Assembly (NCBI GenBank): GCA_003160755.1
Contig: QEXZ01000055.1
Span: 1 to 9,697 of the forward strand
Direction of reading: 5' to 3'
Source: Methanomicrobiales archaeon
GTDB taxonomy: Archaea > Halobacteriota > Syntropharchaeia > Alkanophagales > Methanospirareceae
Length of the DNA: 9,697 nt
Of this stretch, positions 6,409-9,697 are shown piece after piece. A program made the position numbers and the translations under genes. The notes under the pieces were generated by a model. It was not told where the DNA came from. It made no database searches and worked only from the letters and a program-made list of their open reading frames with translations. The stretch's first letter is position 1, and each line of letters opens with the position of its first letter.

Positions 6409-7602
6409 CTATTTCTTACGCCTTCTTTTCTTGTCTTCCTCCATCTGCCCCTCAACCGAAAGCAGAGCATCCTTCAGCACGTCAAGGAACCCCCATCTCC
6501 TCTTTCCTGCCTTCATCTCTGCTTCGCCTGCGTCTCGCTTTGCCGTTATTGTTTTCGTGCCCCCCGGTTCGCTCTGACCCACATACAGTTTATCCGGCGT
6601 TTTCACGTGCACACCGATGTTGTAATATGAAACGCCGCCTTTGTCACGCTCCTTTTTTATTACTATTTTTATCCAGTGCACCCGCCTGGCGAATCGGACA
6701 ATTTTTCGCACTTCTGTTTCGATAACCCTATCTACGGATTCTTTATATTCATCATCAATAGTACCTTGAATTTCTACATTTACCATCGCCCGCTCTTTAA
6801 GCTCCCTCAGATATTTCATTATATCCCGTATAGTCACGATTCCTCGTGCAATTCCTCCCTTTACGATAGGCACGCCACGTATATCGTGTTGTTGCATTAA
6901 ATTCGCGACATCTGCGAGATTCGCATCTACACCGGCGGTTATCACCGGGGAACTCATGATGAGCGAGACGGATTGCCCCATTCTTGGAATATTCTCGCCT
7001 TTTACTTCCCCCGCGGTCATTTTTCTCTTCGGCTTGTAAATCTTTTTTAAAATGTCCCCTTGGGTAACTATGCCCTTTAGTTTCTCCTCGGCATCAACAA
7101 CAAGAACTTGCCCGATGTTGTTTTTTCTCATGATGCTTCTCGCTTTTCCAATGCCCTCCGTCTCGTCTACACAGGCAGGTTTTTTGGTTATTGCCTTTCT
7201 AACCTCAGCATCTTTTAGGATGCGCGACCTGGCACCCCCTTTCATAATGTCATAGTCCGTGACAATACCCGCAAGTTTGCCCGTCGCGTCAATTACGGGT
7301 GCCGCTCTCTGACCACTATCTACCAGCTCACAGATTGCGTCAATGGTTGGTGTGTCTCTATGTACGCAGTGAGGGCTATACATAAGCCCATCCACGTTCG
7401 ATTCGGCATTCGATACGACGAGCAGGTCTTGTATATTAATCTGATATATCTCTTTGCCATCAAGCACAAGCAAGTTGTGGAAGTTGTTCTTTTCCATGAT
7501 GCCAATGGCTTTAGCTACTGAAGTATCAGGCGTTACGGCAGTTACTTCCCTCGTGCTTATCTCTATTACAGGTTCGTCAAACAACAATGTTTCTTTCATC
7601 AT
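6409..7602 (-). CDS. Four-CBS-domain protein with C-terminal HPF-like (ribosome hibernation) domain
   Basis: A 397-residue cytosolic protein. Four CBS repeats, which usually bind adenine nucleotides or SAM as two Bateman modules, lie at about 10-65, 72-125, 135-190 and 212-266. Recurrent signatures are APVIDATGKLAGIVTDYDIM (101-120), VLVVDAEEKLKGIVTQGDIL (166-185) and GVPIVKGGIARGIVTIRDIM (243-262). Repeat 1 is degenerate, lacking the usual GIVT-x-x-D ending. Residues about 273-390 follow the order strand, long helix, three strands, helix of the HPF/YfiA (S30AE) ribosome-silencing fold: VNVEIQG, a helix at 285-307, HWIKIVIKKE, YYNIGVHVKT, a Gly-rich loop, then WGFLDVLKDALLSVEGQM and a basic KKRRRKK tail suited to RNA. 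The start is the double ATG at 7602-7597. A TATA-like CTTAAATA at 7631-7624 fits a leaderless transcript. The HPF assignment rests on predicted secondary structure and a few residues, so ribosome binding is inferred. Confidence 0.8.
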   Translation of the reverse strand: MMKETLLFDEPVIEISTREVTAVTPDTSVAKAIGIMEKNNFHNLLVLDGKEIYQINIQDLLVVSNAESNVDGLMYSPHCVHRDTPTIDAICELVDSGQRAAPVIDATGKLAGIVTDYDIMKGGARSRILKDAEVRKAITKKPACVDETEGIGKARSIMRKNNIGQVLVVDAEEKLKGIVTQGDILKKIYKPKRKMTAGEVKGENIPRMGQSVSLIMSSPVITAGVDANLADVANLMQQHDIRGVPIVKGGIARGIVTIRDIMKYLRELKERAMVNVEIQGTIDDEYKESVDRVIETEVRKIVRFARRVHWIKIVIKKERDKGGVSYYNIGVHVKTPDKLYVGQSEPGGTKTITAKRDAGEAEMKAGKRRWGFLDVLKDALLSVEGQMEEDKKRRRKK

Positions 7603-7623
7603 ATATAACCTATGATTTCCCTC

Positions 7624-7631
7624 TATTTAAG
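7624..7631 (-). promoter_or_regulatory. TATA-like box for the CBS/HPF-like gene
   Basis: CTTAAATA on the minus strand is centred about 25 bases before the ATG at 7602. No ribosome-binding sequence lies between, which is typical of leaderless archaeal transcription. Confidence 0.4.
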
Positions 7632-7656
7632 ACACGATACGGATTTACACTGATTT
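7632..7656. repeat. Fragment related to the intergenic repeat at 6182-6313
   Basis: The tract contains acacgatacggatttacactgattt in two parts: acacgatacgg and atttacactgattt. It resembles the cacagatttacacgag arm segment at 6195-6210. It lies in the divergent CBS/coaE intergenic region (7603-7747), whose remainder is T-rich with no further gene seen. Confidence 0.35.
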
Positions 7657-7747
7657 TTTTATAATTTGTTTTCTTGTTGAAGATAAAGAATATTGTTTCT
7701 TTGATAAAGCTTTCTTTTTGATTGATTTAAGAAAAGGAAAAACGGTA

Positions 7748-8374
7748 ATGCGACTCGTGGGTGTAACGGGGGGAATAGCAAGCGGGAAGAGCATCGTGTT
7801 AAATACATTTATGCGACTCGGCGCTTACGGGATAGACTGCGATATATTGAGCAGAGAGGTTGTAAGACCGTGTTCAAAAGCGTGGTGGGCGGTGGTGGAC
7901 ACCTTTGGTAGGGATATATTGAGGAAAGATTTGGAGATAGACAGGAAAAAGCTGCGAGGAATAGTGTTCGCCGATTCCGATAAGCGCAGGATTTTAGAAC
8001 GGATAATACACCCCGAAGTGAAGAGGAGGTGTATGGAAAGAATAGAGGCGATAAAGCGAATAGTGCCAAATCCAAATGCACTCGTGGTTGTTGACGTGCC
8101 GCTGTTAATAGAGACGGGAGCTCAAAAGGATTTTGAATTTGATACGGTAATTGTCGTTTATGTCCGCGAGGCGACGCAGATAAGAAGGGTAATGGAACGC
8201 GAAGGGGTAACGGAGGAAGAAGCGAAGAGAATGATAGACATGCAAATGCCGTTGAAGGAGAAGCTGAAATATGCTGACATTGTTATAAATAATGAAGGCA
8301 CGGTTGAAGAAACAGAGGAGCAGGTCAGAAAGGTGTTTTACTCAATTTCCGTGGCGGAAAACCATAAATCCTAA
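7748..8374 (+). CDS. coaE: Dephospho-CoA kinase, bacterial CoaE type
   Basis: A 208-residue P-loop kinase that phosphorylates the ribose 3'-OH of dephospho-CoA, the last step of coenzyme A synthesis. Visible motifs: GVTGGIASGKS Walker A (5-15), IDCD with D32 at the position of the catalytic aspartate, DRKKLRGIVF (65-74), IIHPEV (86-91), VVDVPLLIETG (114-124), the lid REGVTEEEAKR with QMPLKEK (151-172) and ADIVINNEG (176-184). The ATG at 7748 is preferred over an in-frame TTG at 7718 because the family starts at the strand before Walker A; AAAAGGA at 7732-7738 is a plausible ribosome-binding site. Most archaea use an unrelated GTP-dependent enzyme (DUF359/PF04019) for this step, so this classical CoaE suggests acquisition from bacteria. 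It is divergent from the CBS gene and stands alone. Confidence 0.92.
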   Translation: MRLVGVTGGIASGKSIVLNTFMRLGAYGIDCDILSREVVRPCSKAWWAVVDTFGRDILRKDLEIDRKKLRGIVFADSDKRRILERIIHPEVKRRCMERIEAIKRIVPNPNALVVVDVPLLIETGAQKDFEFDTVIVVYVREATQIRRVMEREGVTEEEAKRMIDMQMPLKEKLKYADIVINNEGTVEETEEQVRKVFYSISVAENHKS

Positions 8375-8406
8375 ATCCTATATGTGTTTAGCTGAGGTGA
8401 AAAAAA

Positions 8407-8427
8407 AACCACGAGATTAACACAAGA
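8407..8427. repeat. Partial copy of the AACCACGAGATT intergenic repeat
   Basis: The tract aaccacgagattaacacaag at 8407-8426 matches the outer arms of the inverted repeat at 6182-6313. No matching opposite arm is visible nearby. It lies in the 71-base convergent gap between coaE and the acidic hypothetical gene. A poly-A run precedes it. Confidence 0.5.
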
Positions 8428-8445
8428 AGAGGGTATTATATTCCG

Positions 8446-8835
8446 TTACCTGTTCAAGCCCAGTTCTTCGAGAATAAGCAGGTCCATTTCGTCAGCCAAA
8501 TCAGAAAAGCGGTTCTTAAACTCCGCTATCTTGTCCCTCTTTCCTTGCTCTACCCCGGTCTTGCTAAACTTATGTTCAAGTTCCACCTCCTTATGAAAGA
8601 TGTCGTAAATCAACGTAAAAATACCGGGTTTTTTGCTTCTAAACTCTTTTAAGTCATCCCTAATATCTTCGCCCTTCGAATACATAGCCAGTATCCCATC
8701 AAATTCATCGAATACCGCGTCACGGCCTCTATAAAAGTCGTCTATCGCCTTCAACAGTGTTCTTGGCACTTGTTCCTCTTCCTCTTCCTCTTCCCCTTCC
8801 TCCTCGCCTCCACCTTCTTCTTCTTCTTCGGTCAT
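8446..8835 (-). CDS. Small helical protein of unknown function with poly-glutamate N-terminus
   Basis: A 129-residue protein that I do not recognise. Residues 3-21 are almost only Glu and Gly. Residues 24-129 look wholly helical, with alternating charged and hydrophobic residues (for example FYRGRDAVFDEFDGILAMY at 34-52 and FKNRFSDLADEMDLLILEEL at 106-125). There are no cysteines, membrane segments or known motifs. The acidic tail is encoded by a CTT/CCT simple repeat, so its length may vary between strains. The ATG at 8835 opens the frame and is preceded by AT-rich DNA with AATAAATACT at 8870-8861 as a possible TATA box. It is divergent from the zinc-ribbon gene across 73 bases, which may mean joint regulation. 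That it is a real gene rests on the uninterrupted frame and the amino-acid pattern. Confidence 0.65.
   Translation of the reverse strand: MTEEEEEGGGEEEGEEEEEEEQVPRTLLKAIDDFYRGRDAVFDEFDGILAMYSKGEDIRDDLKEFRSKKPGIFTLIYDIFHKEVELEHKFSKTGVEQGKRDKIAEFKNRFSDLADEMDLLILEELGLNR
8773..8829. repeat. Pyrimidine simple repeat inside the acidic protein gene
   Basis: The plus strand here is a run of TCC/TCT/TTC triplets, including three copies of CCTCTT. It encodes the Glu-rich N-terminus on the minus strand. Such tracts are prone to slippage in multiples of three. Confidence 0.8.
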
Positions 8836-8859
8836 AGATTGATAATAGCAAGTAGTTTT

Positions 8860-8908
8860 TAGTATTTATTTTATTAGTACAGCGTGCTTATTATTTATGT
8901 AACGTACT
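8860..8908. promoter_or_regulatory. AT-rich divergent promoter region between the acidic protein and zinc-ribbon genes
   Basis: The 73-base gap is rich in A and T, with agtatttattttattag at 8861-8877 and cttattatttatg at 8887-8899. Either could serve as a TATA element for one of the two divergent genes. No Shine-Dalgarno sequence precedes the ATG at 8909. The limits are approximate. Confidence 0.35.
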
Positions 8909-9373
8909 ATGCAAAACAAGAAACAGAAGGACAAAAACTTAGAATGTCCAAGATGCTGGGTGGAGATGAATAAGCAGGAAGTGGACGTGCTGGGTCCCAA
9001 TGTTATCATAGATGTCTGCCCCAGGTGTCATGGAACATGGTTTGACAATAACGAACTCAAAAAGATACTTGGGGACCGAAAACTCGCAGATTATCTGACG
9101 AAGCATATCGGCACGCAAAGCGAGAGTAAACTGGTCTGCCCTCGCTGCGGCGGGTTGATGGATTTAGAATATGCTGAAGACGTAGAGATAGACGTCTGCC
9201 TTAACTGTAACGGTGCGTGGTTGGACTACGGCGAACTAGATAAGTTGAAGGATAAATCCGAAGCAGGTTATACGGGCGACAAAGATGCAAAAGCCGTAGA
9301 AGAGTGGGAAGACATGATGGCTAAGCGTCGTGTGAAAGGGCTGAGTGGTTTATTTGGGCGGTTGATGCGGTGA
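8909..9373 (+). CDS. Double zf-TFIIB zinc-ribbon protein
   Basis: A 154-residue protein with two copies of the zf-TFIIB (PF13453-like) zinc ribbon. Copy 1 uses C13, C16, C37 and C40, followed by HGTWFDNNELKKIL. Copy 2 uses C77, C80, C97 and C100, followed by NGAWLDYGELDKL. The conserved W-x-D-x-x-E-L after each ribbon is the family signature. The C-terminus (122-154) is charged and ends in RVKGLSGLFGRLMR, a short amphipathic helix. Members of this family are widespread small zinc proteins of unclear role. The name reflects likeness to the TFIIB zinc ribbon, and no cyclin-like core is present, so it is not a general transcription factor. The start at 8909 lacks a ribosome-binding site. It converges on the macrodomain gene with only 11 bases between stop codons. 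Confidence 0.88.
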   Translation: MQNKKQKDKNLECPRCWVEMNKQEVDVLGPNVIIDVCPRCHGTWFDNNELKKILGDRKLADYLTKHIGTQSESKLVCPRCGGLMDLEYAEDVEIDVCLNCNGAWLDYGELDKLKDKSEAGYTGDKDAKAVEEWEDMMAKRRVKGLSGLFGRLMR

Positions 9374-9384
9374 AAAAGCTTTCT

Positions 9385-9697
9385 TTATGATATTTCTTCC
9401 AATGCAGAGCGGTGGTGTTTATAGGTTCTTGAATCAAAAAGAACAAACACCACTTCTTTAAGTGAGGTTGCTTCTTTTCTCAAAAAAGAAACCACTGCCT
9501 TTATTGCCACTCTCGATGCCTCCTCGACCGGATAGCCATAGGCACCAGTGCTTATAGAAGGGAAGGAGATACTGCTCAATTTATACTTTGTTGCCAATTT
9601 CAAGCTTTCTTGATAGGCACTGGTTAAAAGTTCGGCTTCGCTCTTTGTCCCTCCTTGCCAGAATGGACCAACTGTATGAATCACATAATTTGCTTTT
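9385..9697 (-). CDS. Macrodomain (ADP-ribose-binding) protein, C-terminal part; start lies beyond right edge
   Basis: The frame stays open to the window end, so the gene is truncated there; an internal GTG at 9684 is not the likely start because the residues before it (KANY) continue the conserved strand KANYVIHTVGPFW. Further motifs are SFPSISTGAYGYP (loop that binds the diphosphate of ADP-ribose, ISTGxYGYP type) and VVFVLFD near the end. Only about 104 residues are visible; the N-terminal Asn/Asp-containing loop that supports catalysis is missing here. Family members remove ADP-ribose from proteins or nucleic acids, or hydrolyse O-acetyl-ADP-ribose; the MacroD/YmdB-like group is the closest by eye. 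No ADP-ribosyltransferase or sirtuin gene is visible nearby, so a toxin-antitoxin role cannot be judged. Confidence 0.9.
   Translation of the reverse strand, partial: KANYVIHTVGPFWQGGTKSEAELLTSAYQESLKLATKYKLSSISFPSISTGAYGYPVEEASRVAIKAVVSFLRKEATSLKEVVFVLFDSRTYKHHRSALEEIS

Noticed and set aside
7705..7722. AAAGCTTTCTTTTTGAT, nearly repeated at 9375-9391
   Set aside because: Two short AT-rich matches with one mismatch are easily expected by chance. No shared context was seen, as one is a divergent gap and the other a convergent one.
7718..7747. TTG start that would add ten residues to CoaE
   Set aside because: CoaE proteins begin a few residues before Walker A, and the ATG at 7748 gives exactly that with a purine-rich stretch ahead of it.
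8909..9373. Transcription factor B (TFB)
   Set aside because: Only zinc ribbons of the zf-TFIIB small-protein type are present. The B-finger and cyclin-like repeats of a real TFB are missing.

Overview
The window looks archaeal, probably from a euryarchaeon with tetrahydromethanopterin/methanofuran C1 chemistry, such as a methanogen, an anaerobic methane or alkane oxidiser, or an Archaeoglobus-like lineage. Evidence for this: two methanofuran-biosynthesis enzymes (MfnA and MfnF), a four-CBS protein of archaeal type, zf-TFIIB zinc-ribbon architecture, and TATA-like boxes about 25-30 bases before several start codons with no Shine-Dalgarno sequence (leaderless transcripts). A GrpE and a bacterial-type CoaE show bacterial-derived content. 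An ANME-1 (Methanophagales)-like source is a guess only.

Layout. Bases 1-121 (minus) are the N-terminus of a phosphohexomutase. A shared AT-rich promoter separates it from a 951-residue plus-strand protein (188-3043) that fuses an HD phosphohydrolase domain to an Hsp90-like GHKL ATPase. That gene is clearly more AT-rich than its neighbours. Next comes a minus-strand pair, grpE then mfnA (5068-3186, 2 bases apart), divergent from plus-strand mfnF (5139-6170). A 238-base convergent gap holds a nested inverted repeat and an 8-base tandem repeat. It is followed by a minus-strand CBS x4 plus HPF-like protein (6409-7602), a divergent CoaE-type dephospho-CoA kinase (7748-8374), a small acidic protein of unknown function (8446-8835, minus), a divergent double zf-TFIIB zinc-ribbon protein (8909-9373), and the C-terminal part of a macrodomain protein running off the right edge (9385-9697, minus).

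How the genes fit together. MfnA makes tyramine for the first part of methanofuran, and MfnF later joins the tyramine-glutamate unit to the furan unit, so the 3.2-6.2 kb block is a methanofuran block with a co-chaperone gene inside it. The CBS-HPF fusion suggests an adenylate-sensing ribosome-silencing factor. The HD-Hsp90-like protein is the best candidate for an accessory, conflict-type function: it is compositionally foreign and has intact-looking metal and ATP motifs. The remaining genes are single transcription units whose strand alternates at almost every boundary.
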